Assembly (NCBI GenBank): GCA_029243605.1
Contig: JAQWRT010000045.1
Location: 62,001-126,000, forward strand
Source: Myxococcota bacterium
GTDB lineage: Bacteria; Myxococcota_A; UBA9160; UBA4427
Direction: 5' to 3'
Length of the DNA: 64,000 nt
The number at the start of each line of letters is the position of its first letter. Positions within the stretch are counted from its first letter, which is position 1. A program made the translations under genes and the position numbers. The notes beneath the pieces were generated by a model. It did not search any database and was not told the origin of the DNA. It saw only the letters and a program-made list of their open reading frames with translations. Below are positions 8,731-18,862 of the stretch, piece by piece.

Positions 8731-9819
8731 ATGGACTTTGGACTTTCGGAAGATCAGATTCTACTCGAAGAAACTCTACGTAGTTTTCTCTCGGATCGTG
8801 TACCCATCGAAAGGGTTCGCGAACTCCGCCATGAGGATTGTCCGAACGATCCCGAAATCTGGGGCTCCCTCGCCGAATTGGGAATGACCGGAATTCTTTT
8901 GCCCGAGCAAAGCGGCGGTAGCGAATTGGGCCTGCTCGACGCCTGTATCGCTGCGCAGTGCCTCGGGCATGCCGTCACCCCAACCCCCTTTCTCGGCTCT
9001 GCAGTCATGGTGCCGATGGCCCTGGCAAAACTCGACCACCCGGAAATTGGCACTTGGCTTTCGGGCATAGGATCGGGTGAACTGCGATTCGGTGTCGCTA
9101 TCACGGAGACATTTTCGGTCCGTGAGGGAGCAGGCCTCACCATTGAGGGCGGAAAAGTAAGCGGCAAGGCGATGATGTCCTGGGATATCTGTGGAGCCGA
9201 TTTCATTCTCGTCGCTTCGGGGTCGGATCGCTTGGCCGTGATTCGAGGCGACGCCGATGGAATAGGGCAAACCCGGCTCGCGACCACCGACGAAACCCGA
9301 TGCACCTCGGAGTTGACCCTCGAAAACGTCGAGTGCGCTGCCATCTTTGAAGATGCGAGCGAATCGATCTCGCGCATGCTCGATGCTGGGCGAATCGCCT
9401 TGGCGGCGGATTGCCTTGGCGCTTGCGAGGCCATGATCGAGCAGGCCGTCGCGTACGCCAAGGAACGCAAACAATTCGAGCGTGTGATCGGATCTTTCCA
9501 GGCCGTCAAGCACATGTGCGCCGAGATGATCAGCGAACTCGAACCCGCGCGCGCCCTAGTCTGGTACGCGGCCCATAGCTTTGACGCCTCGCCGAGTGAG
9601 ACCCCTCTACTGGCCTGCCATGCCCTCTCCCACGTCTCCGAGATCGGACGAGAGATCGCCAGCGTAGCGACACAGGTACACGGCGGGATCGGTTGGACCG
9701 ACGAGCAGAATCTGCATTTCTGGTTCAAGCGAATCGGCGTTGCCCGGGGGCTTCTCGGGGGCCCGCATTGGCTTCGAGAGCGCGCCGCGAGCCTGCAGAA
9801 TCTGGACAAAGCCAGCTAA
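8731..9819 (+). CDS. Acyl-CoA dehydrogenase family protein (probable partner subunit of the preceding gene)
   Basis: MDFGLSEDQILLEETLRSFLSDRVP; AADCLGACEAMIEQAVAYAKERKQFERVIGSFQAVKH; QVHGGIGWTDEQNLHFWFKR. Start set at ATG 8731 after the purine-rich aggaaaaaaa. Confidence 0.9.
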   Translation: MDFGLSEDQILLEETLRSFLSDRVPIERVRELRHEDCPNDPEIWGSLAELGMTGILLPEQSGGSELGLLDACIAAQCLGHAVTPTPFLGSAVMVPMALAKLDHPEIGTWLSGIGSGELRFGVAITETFSVREGAGLTIEGGKVSGKAMMSWDICGADFILVASGSDRLAVIRGDADGIGQTRLATTDETRCTSELTLENVECAAIFEDASESISRMLDAGRIALAADCLGACEAMIEQAVAYAKERKQFERVIGSFQAVKHMCAEMISELEPARALVWYAAHSFDASPSETPLLACHALSHVSEIGREIASVATQVHGGIGWTDEQNLHFWFKRIGVARGLLGGPHWLRERAASLQNLDKAS

Positions 9820-10122
9820 GAGCGCCTTAAACCCGCCCTCCTCCCCGGATTCGCCAAGGCGATGCGGCGAGAGGAGTGCAGCTTCGACGCAGAGAAGACG
9901 CAAGTCGCTGGAAAGTTCCGGCACTCTTCTGGCACCCCCGAGAGCGAACTCCCTAGGCCGGAAATTCAGCAAATGACATGTGAGTTTCTTGTGTGGGCGA
10001 CGCCGTCTGCCGATAGACTCTGTAAGGGTTTACACCCAGCGATTTCCGACTTCCGTGCCCGGATTGGATCGCCTTGGAAGTGAGCCTGCTGAAGTGCTCT
10101 GTGCCTTAGGGGAACGATAGCT

Positions 10123-12945
10123 TTGAAAATTTCGTCAATCGCCGCAGTTTTGTCCGTGCGTACCGGGAAGCCCGGGCCTCGGCAGAGCGGTAGGGGGGAA
10201 ACCGCGCTTTCCTGGGCGCGGATTGGCACCGCTTGCTTCCTGACGGCGATTTTCTGCACGGCCTTTGCTGCGCAAGTCTCCGCCGATCGACGTGGCCGGG
10301 GCGGAGATAGAGCAGAACGCAGGGAGCACTATCGCTCCATGAGCCACAAACACGTCTACCTTGAGCACAAGAGGCTCGACCTCGAGCTCGAAGACGTCGA
10401 AGATTTTGAATACGAAGGACACGAATCGAAACACAACGCGACAACCCACATGAATCTCCGGCAACGCATCCGGGGCGTCCCAATCCGCGGCGCCAACATG
10501 GGCCTGGCGGTCCGAAAGGACGGCCGAGTCGTAGGGCGCTGGAGCGATTTCATTCCCCGCGCACGGGGGCGCATCAACCGCATCGATCCCGACTTGGATG
10601 CCGAAGATGCTCTCTCTTTGGTCGCCCCCCTACTCGGCCTATCCGCTCCGGACGAGATCGTTATCCTGGAGTCGGCTGCGGGGCCCATGCGCTCGAGCGT
10701 CCTGGAAGGCGGCACCCTCTCTCGAGATCCGATCCCGGCAAAGCTCGTCTACCAGCCCTTGGGCAACCAGCTCCGGCTGGCATGGGATTTTGTCATCCGA
10801 ACCCCCGACGGACGACACTGGTGGAATATTCAGGTCGACACTGAAACCGGGGAGCTACTCGAAAAAGTCGACTGGATCGCACACGAGACCTACAGGGTCT
10901 TTGGCCCAGCACCAGTCTTGACACCCGACGAGGGACCACACGTTATTACCTCACCCCCCTCGCTGGTCAATGCGCCCATACCCTCTCCATACGGCTGGCA
11001 TGACACGAACGGAATCCCTGGGGCCGAATTTACGGACACCCGTGGAAATAACGTCCACGCCCAGGAAGACCAAGACGCCAATGATACTGGCGGCATCCGG
11101 CCAGACGGCGGCCCGGGGCTGGTTTTCAATTTCCCCTTCGCTTCAGGCCTTGCCCCTTCGACCTACCAATCGGCCTCGATAGCCAACCTCTTCTACTGGA
11201 ATAACGTCGCCCACGACCTCTTCTACCAATACGGCTTCGACGAAGCCAGTGGGAATTTCCAAGTCAACAACTACGGCCGCGGGGGAACCGACGGCGACCC
11301 GGTTCGGGCCGACGCCCACGACGGTGGAGGGACCAATAACGCCCAATTCGGAACTCCCCCGGACGGATTCCAGGGCATCATGGAGATGTTTCTCTGGACT
11401 GGCGCCGTACAGTTGGCCGTCATCTCGCCCGCTCCCATCGCAGGTGTTTACTCCGCAGCCGGGGCTGCCTTCGGTCCCGAATTGCCGAGCCCCGCTCTCG
11501 GGGGTTCTGTAGTCGCCGGCCTAGACTCCGCGAACCCGGCTGGCCCAACCTCCACCGATGGCTGCTCGGCGTTCACCAACGTGGCTTCCGTCAATGGTAA
11601 TATCGCCTTAGTCGATCGAGGGACTTGCGATTTTGTCGACAAGGTGGCAAATGCCCAAGCCGCCGGAGCGACCGCTGTGATCGTGGCTAATAATGCCGGC
11701 GAAAACCTCGTCAGCATGGGAGGCACGAACCCATTCATCACGATCCCTTCCATTTTTATCGGGCAAAGCGATGGAGCCCTGATTCGATCTAATCTTGGTT
11801 CTGTCGATGTAAGCCTCAATCCCTCGGTGATGCGAGATGGCTCGATGGACGCGGGTATTATCCTCCACGAATACGGCCACGGCGTCAGCAACAGGCTCAC
11901 CGGTGGGGCAGCCAATAGCGGGTGCTTGTCGGCAATCCAAAGTAGCGGGATGGGAGAGGGCTGGAGCGATTTCTTCGCTCTCTTCATGGGAACCCGGGTC
12001 GGGGATATCGGTACGGGTACCCGACTCTTGGGAAGCTACATCCTGTCTCAGCCGCCCAACGGGCAGGGCCTGCGCAGCCAGCCCTACAGCACGGACATGA
12101 CCACCAACACCCTTACCCTGGTCGATATCGAAACGGCAAACCAGCCCCACGGTATCGGCGAGGTATGGGCAACGGCTCTCTGGGAAGTCTTTTGGGAACT
12201 CGTCGACGCGCACGGATTCGATTCGGATGTCTATGAGGGCACAGGTGGAAATAATTTGGCCATGCAGCTGGTTATGGATGGGCTCAAGCTTCAGACTTGC
12301 AACCCCACCTTTATCGAAGCCAGGGATGCGGTTTTGCTGGCTGAGTCGAATATCACTGATGAGATCAACCAATGCCTGGTTTGGCGGGCGTTCGCCAAAA
12401 GAGGTCTCGGAGCGGCCGCCACGGTTTCATCGAATCCATCGAATCTCGTCACCAGTGAGGATTTCACCCTCCCCGCCACGTGCTCGGAGTTCTGCGCCGA
12501 TGGGGTGACGAATGCCGGAGAACAATGCGACGATGCCAACTTGATCGACTTGGACGGTTGTTCGCAAACGTGCCGGACCGAGGAGTCCTACACCTTCCAG
12601 GGTGTCGCAGCGGGAGGCACGGTTGAATTCGTCATCGAAGGCGAAAGCGTGATAATCATGACCCTTCCGGGCGAGACAGCCGCCGACGTTGCTCTCAAAA
12701 TGGCCACAGAGATTTCGGCGAATGCTAGCCTGGCTTCCCTAGGCGCCACCGGGCAAGCCAACGGGGACGTTGTCGTGGTCGCCGGAGCGATTTCGTCGAC
12801 TATCATTTCAGATACTGGTCTGGCACCCGCAGTCCCTCTTGGGGATTGGCTGCCGGGCATCCTGGCGCTCATCCTGCTCTTCTCCGGCATCTCGTGGCTA
12901 CAAGGACATAAACTCCGAAACCATGACCAGCCAGAGACCCACTAA
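10123..12945 (+). CDS. Secreted M36 (fungalysin-like) metallopeptidase with PA domain, Cys-rich repeat and C-terminal hydrophobic tail
   Basis: [13 protein letters not shown] plus [11 protein letters not shown] zinc-binding motifs; PA-domain-like [63 protein letters not shown] (DUF4215/Myxo-disulfide repeat); [23 protein letters not shown] near the C-terminus. Confidence 0.92.
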   Translation: MKISSIAAVLSVRTGKPGPRQSGRGETALSWARIGTACFLTAIFCTAFAAQVSADRRGRGGDRAERREHYRSMSHKHVYLEHKRLDLELEDVEDFEYEGHESKHNATTHMNLRQRIRGVPIRGANMGLAVRKDGRVVGRWSDFIPRARGRINRIDPDLDAEDALSLVAPLLGLSAPDEIVILESAAGPMRSSVLEGGTLSRDPIPAKLVYQPLGNQLRLAWDFVIRTPDGRHWWNIQVDTETGELLEKVDWIAHETYRVFGPAPVLTPDEGPHVITSPPSLVNAPIPSPYGWHDTNGIPGAEFTDTRGNNVHAQEDQDANDTGGIRPDGGPGLVFNFPFASGLAPSTYQSASIANLFYWNNVAHDLFYQYGFDEASGNFQVNNYGRGGTDGDPVRADAHDGGGTNNAQFGTPPDGFQGIMEMFLWTGAVQLAVISPAPIAGVYSAAGAAFGPELPSPALGGSVVAGLDSANPAGPTSTDGCSAFTNVASVNGNIALVDRGTCDFVDKVANAQAAGATAVIVANNAGENLVSMGGTNPFITIPSIFIGQSDGALIRSNLGSVDVSLNPSVMRDGSMDAGIILHEYGHGVSNRLTGGAANSGCLSAIQSSGMGEGWSDFFALFMGTRVGDIGTGTRLLGSYILSQPPNGQGLRSQPYSTDMTTNTLTLVDIETANQPHGIGEVWATALWEVFWELVDAHGFDSDVYEGTGGNNLAMQLVMDGLKLQTCNPTFIEARDAVLLAESNITDEINQCLVWRAFAKRGLGAAATVSSNPSNLVTSEDFTLPATCSEFCADGVTNAGEQCDDANLIDLDGCSQTCRTEESYTFQGVAAGGTVEFVIEGESVIIMTLPGETAADVALKMATEISANASLASLGATGQANGDVVVVAGAISSTIISDTGLAPAVPLGDWLPGILALILLFSGISWLQGHKLRNHDQPETH

Positions 12946-15283
12946 GCCGATTTCCACATCACCGGAATTCACCATCCGAGGCGCGGCATTTCTGGCTCTC
13001 CTGACCTTTTCGCTCTCGGCGATGTCTCCCGAAATAGCCCTCGGCCAGGACAGCAAGGCTTTCGTTTCCCCTCCCGGCACCCTCGCCTTCTCCGCCTCTC
13101 TGCAAGCTGCATTGGCGAAGAAACTTCAGGAAATGGGCCCCGACTACGTCCCACGAACGAAGAACCTCGACAAGGACGGCTCGCCCACCTACTCCAATCG
13201 CCTCCTCCTCGAAGCGAGCCCGTACCTCCAACAGCACGCCCACAACCCCGTCAATTGGCATCCCTGGGGAGATGAAGCCTTCGCCACAGCGCGCGAGCGG
13301 GGCGTTCCTGTCTTCGTCAGCATCGGGTATTCGACCTGCCACTGGTGCCATGTCATGGAGGAAGAATCCTTCGACGACCCCGAAGTTGCAGAGTTTTTAA
13401 ATGCTCATTTCGTAGCCGTCAAAGTTGACCGCGAAGCGAGGCCGGATATCGACGAGGTCTATCTCAGCGCGGTGGAAGCCATGGGGATCAGTGGGGGATG
13501 GCCCCTCAATGTCTGGGTCAACCCCGACCATACCCCCTTCTACGGGGGCACCTATTTCCCGCCCCAAAGCCAACCCGGCCGACCGAGTTTTAAAGCGATG
13601 CTCACGCGCATATCAGAGCAGTACACGAAGAACCCGGAGCGCTTCCAAGCCCATGCACAAGCCGTCGCGAAGGAATTAAGCCTGCGCTTATCCGGCGATG
13701 CCAGCCAATCGAGTTCTTCTCCCACAATAGATAGCCTCAAAAACGCGGCCCAAATCTACTCCGAGCGATTCGACCCCGATTGGGGTGGCTTGCGCGGCCG
13801 AATGAAATTTCCCTCGAGCCTCCCAATTCCCTTGCTTCTCCGATGGCACGAAAAGAGCGGGGAGCAAAAATCCCTCGACATGGTGAACAAGACCCTCGGT
13901 GCCATGGCCACCGGAGGCATTCGAGATCATCTCGGTGGCGGATTTCACCGCTATTCCACCGATGAGCGCTGGGTCGTCCCGCATTTTGAAAAGATGCTCT
14001 ACGACCAGGCCCTGATCTCTCTCGCCTATATCGAAGCCTGGCAGAAAACCGCAGAACCTTTATTCGCCGATGTCATCTTATCCACCCTCGACTATGTGAT
14101 TAGGGAACTCGGAGCCCCGGGAGGAGCTTTCTACTCGGCCACCGATGCCGACAGTGCGGGACCAAACGGAGAAATGGAAGAGGGACTTTTCTTCACCTGG
14201 ACGCCTTCTGAAATCGACTCGACACTCGGCCCCCAACTCGGAAAACAAACACGTGCGTGGTTCGGGGTCGGTTCCACAGGCGATGTCGACGGCCGAAGCG
14301 TCCTACGCACTTGGCGCGACCCTGGAGAACTCTCGCAAGAACTAGAACTCCAGCCCTCAGTCCTTTTGGAGAATACGGCGAAGGCGCGAGTCCAACTTCT
14401 CCAAGCCAGGGCACTCCGCCCTGCTCCACTTCGCGACGAAAAGGTGATCGTCGAGTGGAACGGCTTGATGATCTCGGCTCTTGCCCGGGCGGGTTTTGCA
14501 CTGAATCAACCTCGCTATTTATCGGCAGCACGGAATGCTGCCGACTTCATTCTGAAAAATATGCGCACGGGAAACCGACTCCAGCGCGTATGGTTGCATG
14601 GTCAGGCCGCCGGCCCGGCTTTCCTGGGCGACTACGCTTTTCTCATCGCCGGGCTTCTCGACCTCTATGAGGCCTCTTCCGAGCCTCGCTGGCTCGATGC
14701 AGCACTCGGTCTCCAAGCTGCCCTCGATGCGCATTACGCCGACCCCCTGGGCGGATATTTTCGAACCGCGGACGACTCGGGGGTCGTTCTCGTACGCTCG
14801 AAACCCGTACGCGACAAAGCCATCCCATCGGGAAATGCTGTAGCGGCCCTGAACCTCTTGCGCCTGAGTGCCCTCACCGACAACCCAACGTTCAGGAGCC
14901 AGGGCCTGAAAATTCTGACCTCCGAGGGCGAGACTATTCGCAAGAGCCCCACCCGTGTGCCGGGTCTTCTCGTCGCTCTGGATTTCGCCCTGGATACCCC
15001 GAAAGAGGTTTTCCTGATCAAGGGCAGCAAAGATGATCCCGAGAGCCTGGTCGGAGTCCTACGTGAAACCTTCGTCCCCAACCGGGTGATGGCCATCGTT
15101 TCGGACGGAAAAGAGCGTGAAGAACAAGAGAGACGAATCCCTCTGCTCCGCTACAAAACCGCCCTGAATGACATGACCACCGCCTATGTCTGTCAGAACA
15201 AGGTCTGCAAGCAGCCCACCTCTGACCCCGAAGTCTTCAAAGCCCAACTCCAGCGTAAAGCCAAAAAACAAGCCTCCCCCTGA
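12923..15283 (+). CDS. Thioredoxin-like DUF255 / YyaL (SSP411) family protein, exported
   Basis: [86 protein letters not shown]. Start at MTSQRPTK (ATG 12923), overlapping the previous gene's end. Confidence 0.93.
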   Translation: MTSQRPTKPISTSPEFTIRGAAFLALLTFSLSAMSPEIALGQDSKAFVSPPGTLAFSASLQAALAKKLQEMGPDYVPRTKNLDKDGSPTYSNRLLLEASPYLQQHAHNPVNWHPWGDEAFATARERGVPVFVSIGYSTCHWCHVMEEESFDDPEVAEFLNAHFVAVKVDREARPDIDEVYLSAVEAMGISGGWPLNVWVNPDHTPFYGGTYFPPQSQPGRPSFKAMLTRISEQYTKNPERFQAHAQAVAKELSLRLSGDASQSSSSPTIDSLKNAAQIYSERFDPDWGGLRGRMKFPSSLPIPLLLRWHEKSGEQKSLDMVNKTLGAMATGGIRDHLGGGFHRYSTDERWVVPHFEKMLYDQALISLAYIEAWQKTAEPLFADVILSTLDYVIRELGAPGGAFYSATDADSAGPNGEMEEGLFFTWTPSEIDSTLGPQLGKQTRAWFGVGSTGDVDGRSVLRTWRDPGELSQELELQPSVLLENTAKARVQLLQARALRPAPLRDEKVIVEWNGLMISALARAGFALNQPRYLSAARNAADFILKNMRTGNRLQRVWLHGQAAGPAFLGDYAFLIAGLLDLYEASSEPRWLDAALGLQAALDAHYADPLGGYFRTADDSGVVLVRSKPVRDKAIPSGNAVAALNLLRLSALTDNPTFRSQGLKILTSEGETIRKSPTRVPGLLVALDFALDTPKEVFLIKGSKDDPESLVGVLRETFVPNRVMAIVSDGKEREEQERRIPLLRYKTALNDMTTAYVCQNKVCKQPTSDPEVFKAQLQRKAKKQASP

Positions 15284-15389
15284 GCGGCGAACTCCCACTG
15301 TCCGGGCGAAGAGGGAGAGAAATGAAAGTGCCCAAGTCTTTCGATACCCTTGCTCTCGGCGGGTAAATGACCCCGCGGCCTAGAGGCAC

Positions 15390-16442
15390 TTGAATAGAAG
15401 TCGAGGCACAATGATGCTCGGACTGGCGTTGATTCTTTTGGGGGCCTTCGGCTGGTGGTTTTGGGAAAGCCGAAACCGTCGCACCCACGCCGTGGGCCCG
15501 GGCTACCAGCCCTCGATCGAGCTCCCCCACGAACAGGCATTTGAGCTCTACCACAATGCCTTTTCGCTCTGCTCGAAAAAACTCCGGGTCTGTATGGCCG
15601 AACTCGATCTCGACTATGAAAGTCATCCTATCGACTTGATTGAGACAGGCTCCTACGAAACCCTCTCGCGGCATTTTCTCGCCGTCAATCCCGCGGGCAC
15701 GGTGCCTGTCCTGGTCCACAACGGCCATCCCGTCTACGAATCTCATGAACAGATTCGCTATGCCGCGGACCACGCGGGCGAGGACTCCGAAGCGCTCGTA
15801 CCCGAGGAAGAGCAGCTAAGGCGAGAGATGCAGATTTGGGTGGACCTGGCTTCGCTCACCGGAGACGATCCCCTGGCCGCCATGGCCGAAAGCGCGGGCA
15901 ACTGCGTCCCTGGGATCACGCTCCCGCTCTTCGCTTCAATGCTGAAGGAGATTCCGACTCACCGAATTCTGGTGGGCCTGCTCTTTCACAGGCTTCGATT
16001 TCGACCTTTTCTCTTCCTGCTCATGAAGGCGGCTGGCCTGGGAGGACTCAAAAGGGTCAAGCCCCTGACCCAAGCCATCGAGCGCTCGATCCACCACATG
16101 AACCGCCACCTCGACGACCTTGAAATTCAGCTCGAGGAATCTAAAGGCCCTTGGATTTTGGGCGAGTTCTTCAGCCTGGCCGATATCAGCTGGGTTGTGG
16201 TTTTCGACCGTATGCGGGAGGCCGACTTTACCGACGTCTTCCTCGGTGAGGGGCGGCGAGAGCGCGTTGCGGCTTACCGAGATCGCCTCTTCGCCCGAGA
16301 AAGTTATTCCAGGGGCATCTGGAACCACGAGCACCCCACGGTCCGTCGAGGCACCGAGAGACTTCGCGAAGCCAAGGCAAACGACCCCAGTCTCGTCGCC
16401 TTGCTGGGCGGGTCCATGGCCGCTGGCGAGAGCAGTTCCTAA
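15390..16442 (+). CDS. Glutathione S-transferase-like protein with N-terminal transmembrane anchor
   Basis: N-terminal LGLALILLGAFGWWFWESRNRR, then thioredoxin-fold FELYHNAFSLCSKKLRVCMAELDLDYESHPIDL and a GST C-domain (WILGEFFSLADISWVVVFDRM). Confidence 0.82.
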   Translation: MNRSRGTMMLGLALILLGAFGWWFWESRNRRTHAVGPGYQPSIELPHEQAFELYHNAFSLCSKKLRVCMAELDLDYESHPIDLIETGSYETLSRHFLAVNPAGTVPVLVHNGHPVYESHEQIRYAADHAGEDSEALVPEEEQLRREMQIWVDLASLTGDDPLAAMAESAGNCVPGITLPLFASMLKEIPTHRILVGLLFHRLRFRPFLFLLMKAAGLGGLKRVKPLTQAIERSIHHMNRHLDDLEIQLEESKGPWILGEFFSLADISWVVVFDRMREADFTDVFLGEGRRERVAAYRDRLFARESYSRGIWNHEHPTVRRGTERLREAKANDPSLVALLGGSMAAGESSS

Positions 16443-16493
16443 GGTGCGAGGCGCGCACCCCCGCCCAGGTAAAATCGGCTAGAGTGCTCGGCC

Positions 16494-17213
16494 GTGCCCA
16501 CCGACCCCACGACTCTCGCCCTGACCCTCGCCGTGGTGGTTCTGGGCGCTGCCCTGCAGGGCGCCGCGGGCTTTGGAATGGCGCTGATCGCGGCGCCGCC
16601 CCTGATGATCCTCGCCCCCGAGCTCATTCCGGGCCCACTCATCGCTTCCGGGGTGGTCCTTACGGGCGCCGTGGCGCTTCGGGACCGAGGGGCCATCGAC
16701 TTTTCCGGGCTACGCTATTCGCTGATCGGCCGAGCCTTCGGAACCGCTCTGGCCGCGCTCTTTCTCGCCGTGAGTTCGGCCCAAGCGTTTGACCTTGCGT
16801 TCGGCCTCTTCGTCTTGACCGGCGTCGGGCTCAGCGCTGCGGGAATTCAGCTCCGACTGAGCCCACTTTCCGCCGGCTTTGCGGGGCTGCTTTCGGGACT
16901 CATGGGAACCATCTCCGCCATCGGCGGGCCCCCCATGGCGTTGCTCTACCAGCACTCCGGGGCCGAGCGGCTCCGAGCGACCCTCTCGGGATATTTCGTG
17001 CTCGGCGTTGGGTTCTCACTCCTCGGCCTAGCCGCCGTGGGGCGCTTCGGCTGGACCGAGTTAAAGCTCAGCCTCCTGCTCAGCCCCGCCATGGCCCTGG
17101 GCTTCCTACTCTCGCTCCCTCTGCAAAGCCGACTGCCCGAGCGCATGATTCGCCCCATCATTCTGATTCTCTCCCTGGTCTCGGGGGCATGGGTGATTTA
17201 CCGAGCGGCCTAG
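16494..17213 (+). CDS. TauE/SafE-family sulfite exporter-like membrane protein
   Basis: Hydrophobic with LQGAAGFGMALIAAPPLMIL and FAGLLSGLMGTISAIGGPPMALLYQ, typical of TauE/SafE repeats. Confidence 0.85.
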   Translation: MPTDPTTLALTLAVVVLGAALQGAAGFGMALIAAPPLMILAPELIPGPLIASGVVLTGAVALRDRGAIDFSGLRYSLIGRAFGTALAALFLAVSSAQAFDLAFGLFVLTGVGLSAAGIQLRLSPLSAGFAGLLSGLMGTISAIGGPPMALLYQHSGAERLRATLSGYFVLGVGFSLLGLAAVGRFGWTELKLSLLLSPAMALGFLLSLPLQSRLPERMIRPIILILSLVSGAWVIYRAA

Positions 17214-17290
17214 GGCACAATGGTTCCGATTCCGATTGCCCGAAAGCTTCTCAAATACGGGCTCGATGCTTACCGTTCAAAGGAGAAATT

Positions 17291-17677
17291 ATGGATCTGG
17301 TTTCGCTCGTCGTAGGACTCGCGTTGCTCGAGTATCTCGTCTTTGGAATGCTCGCCGGGAAGGCGCGAGGTGAGCATGGGGTCGAGGCTCCGGCAATCGT
17401 CGGACACCCCGACTTCGAACGTAAATACCGGGTACACCAGAACACCCTCGAACAGTTGGTGATCTTCGTACCCTCGATCCTGCTCTTCCAGCTCTTCTGG
17501 AACCCGAACCTCGCGGCGCTCATGGGGCTGGTCTTCATCGTCGGCCGTATCCTCTATTACAGGGGATACGTAAAAGATCCGGCCAAGCGAACCCTGGGCT
17601 TTGCCGTCGGTTTTCTCGCCCAGGCTGTACTCCTACTCGGCACACTCCTGGGAGCCAGCCTGGCGATTCTCGGCTAA
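17291..17677 (+). CDS. MAPEG-family membrane protein
   Basis: VHQNTLEQLVIFVPSILLFQLFWNPNLAALMGLVFIVGRILYYRGYVKDPAKRTLGFAVGFLAQ. Confidence 0.88.
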   Translation: MDLVSLVVGLALLEYLVFGMLAGKARGEHGVEAPAIVGHPDFERKYRVHQNTLEQLVIFVPSILLFQLFWNPNLAALMGLVFIVGRILYYRGYVKDPAKRTLGFAVGFLAQAVLLLGTLLGASLAILG

Positions 17678-17701
17678 GGACCAACCGACCCACACGACTA
17701 C

Positions 17702-18583
17702 TTAGCGGGCTTCCCCCATCTGTAGGCGGCGGATGCGCTCGTCGATGGGCGGGTGGGAAGCGAAGAGTTCCATCATCCCCCGGCCGCCGGAGATTCCCGA
17801 AGCGGCCATCTGCTGGGGAAGAGGCTGGGCCCGATCCGAAAGGCCGCCGAGCCTCTGAAGCGCATCGATCATCCCCTGGCGACCCGCCAGCCTCGCTCCT
17901 CCCGCGTCGGCCCTAAATTCTCTCTGCCGGGAAAACCACATCACCACGATACTGGCCAGCGCACCCAGAACGATCTGAGCAAAGATGGTGGCGGCGAAAT
18001 AACCCATGCCGCGTCCGTTCTCGTTGCGAAAAATCGCCCGGTCGATGAACTCGCCGATGATGCGCGAGAAAAAGAGAACAAAGGTATTGAGCACACCTTG
18101 GATCAAAGTCAGGGTGACCATGTCGCCGTTGGCGATATGGCTGACCTCGTGCCCCAGAACCGCCGAGATTTCGTCACGATTCATGTTCTGAAGTAGACCG
18201 CTACTCACAGCGACCAGCGCGGCGTCCCTGCGAGCCCCGGTGGCAAAGGCGTTGGGGGCATCCGAGGGAAAGATGGCCACCTGGGGCATCCCGATCCCTG
18301 CGGCTTGAGCGTGTTGGCGCACGGTTTCCACGAGCCAGTGCTCCGCGTCGTTCGAGGGCGACTCGATGACCTGGGCGCCGGTGGCCCGGAGGGCCATCCA
18401 TTTGGAAATGGCCAGGGAGATAAAACTGCCTCCCATTCCGAAAACCCCGGCAAAGATCAGAAGACCCATTCTTTCGAATTCAATGCCCTCCTGGGCGAGG
18501 TAGCCCTGGAGCAGGGAGCTGACGATTCCGAGTAGGACGAGAATCGCTAGGTTGGTGGCGACGAAAAGGATGACTCGCTTCAT
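17702..18583 (-). CDS. htpX: Zinc metalloprotease HtpX (M48)
   Basis: MKRVILFVATNLAILVLLGIV, AVLGHEVSHIANGDMVTLTLIQGVLNTFVLFFSRIIG, FASHPPIDERIRRLQ; start at cat 18581-18583. Confidence 0.95.
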   Translation of the reverse strand: MKRVILFVATNLAILVLLGIVSSLLQGYLAQEGIEFERMGLLIFAGVFGMGGSFISLAISKWMALRATGAQVIESPSNDAEHWLVETVRQHAQAAGIGMPQVAIFPSDAPNAFATGARRDAALVAVSSGLLQNMNRDEISAVLGHEVSHIANGDMVTLTLIQGVLNTFVLFFSRIIGEFIDRAIFRNENGRGMGYFAATIFAQIVLGALASIVVMWFSRQREFRADAGGARLAGRQGMIDALQRLGGLSDRAQPLPQQMAASGISGGRGMMELFASHPPIDERIRRLQMGEAR

Positions 18584-18862
18584 AATTCCCTCTGTGCTGG
18601 ATCGGATTGGGTTCTTGGCCTGGGGGTGGCGTCCAAAGCCACCCGCCGTAGCCCGGAGGCTAAACACATCACCCCGGGATGCAAGCCGATGCGCCCTTGC
18701 ACTTTTTCCCTCCCCTAAGGGAGCGCGGGAAGGGAAGCCCTGGGCTCGGGATTCCGGCCTCGGATTGCCCCGGCCCATGGGTTAGGCTTGCCATTCAATG
18801 ACACTCGGGGCCTCCCCGGGTCGTATGAGCAACTCGGTGATCAACTAGGCGAAAGGCAAGAG

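Noticed and set aside
8754-9809. 351-aa - strand ORF
   Set aside because: Mirror of an acyl-CoA dehydrogenase; low-complexity Ser/Arg-rich composition.
18788-18862. 25-aa N-terminal extension (MPFNDTRGLPGSYEQLGDQLGERQE) of the selenoprotein ORF
   Set aside because: The ATG at 18863 (MSKSQTGEPVDYIAETR) follows a purine-rich GGCAAGAG stretch and begins the protein-like sequence; the extension probably is untranslated leader.
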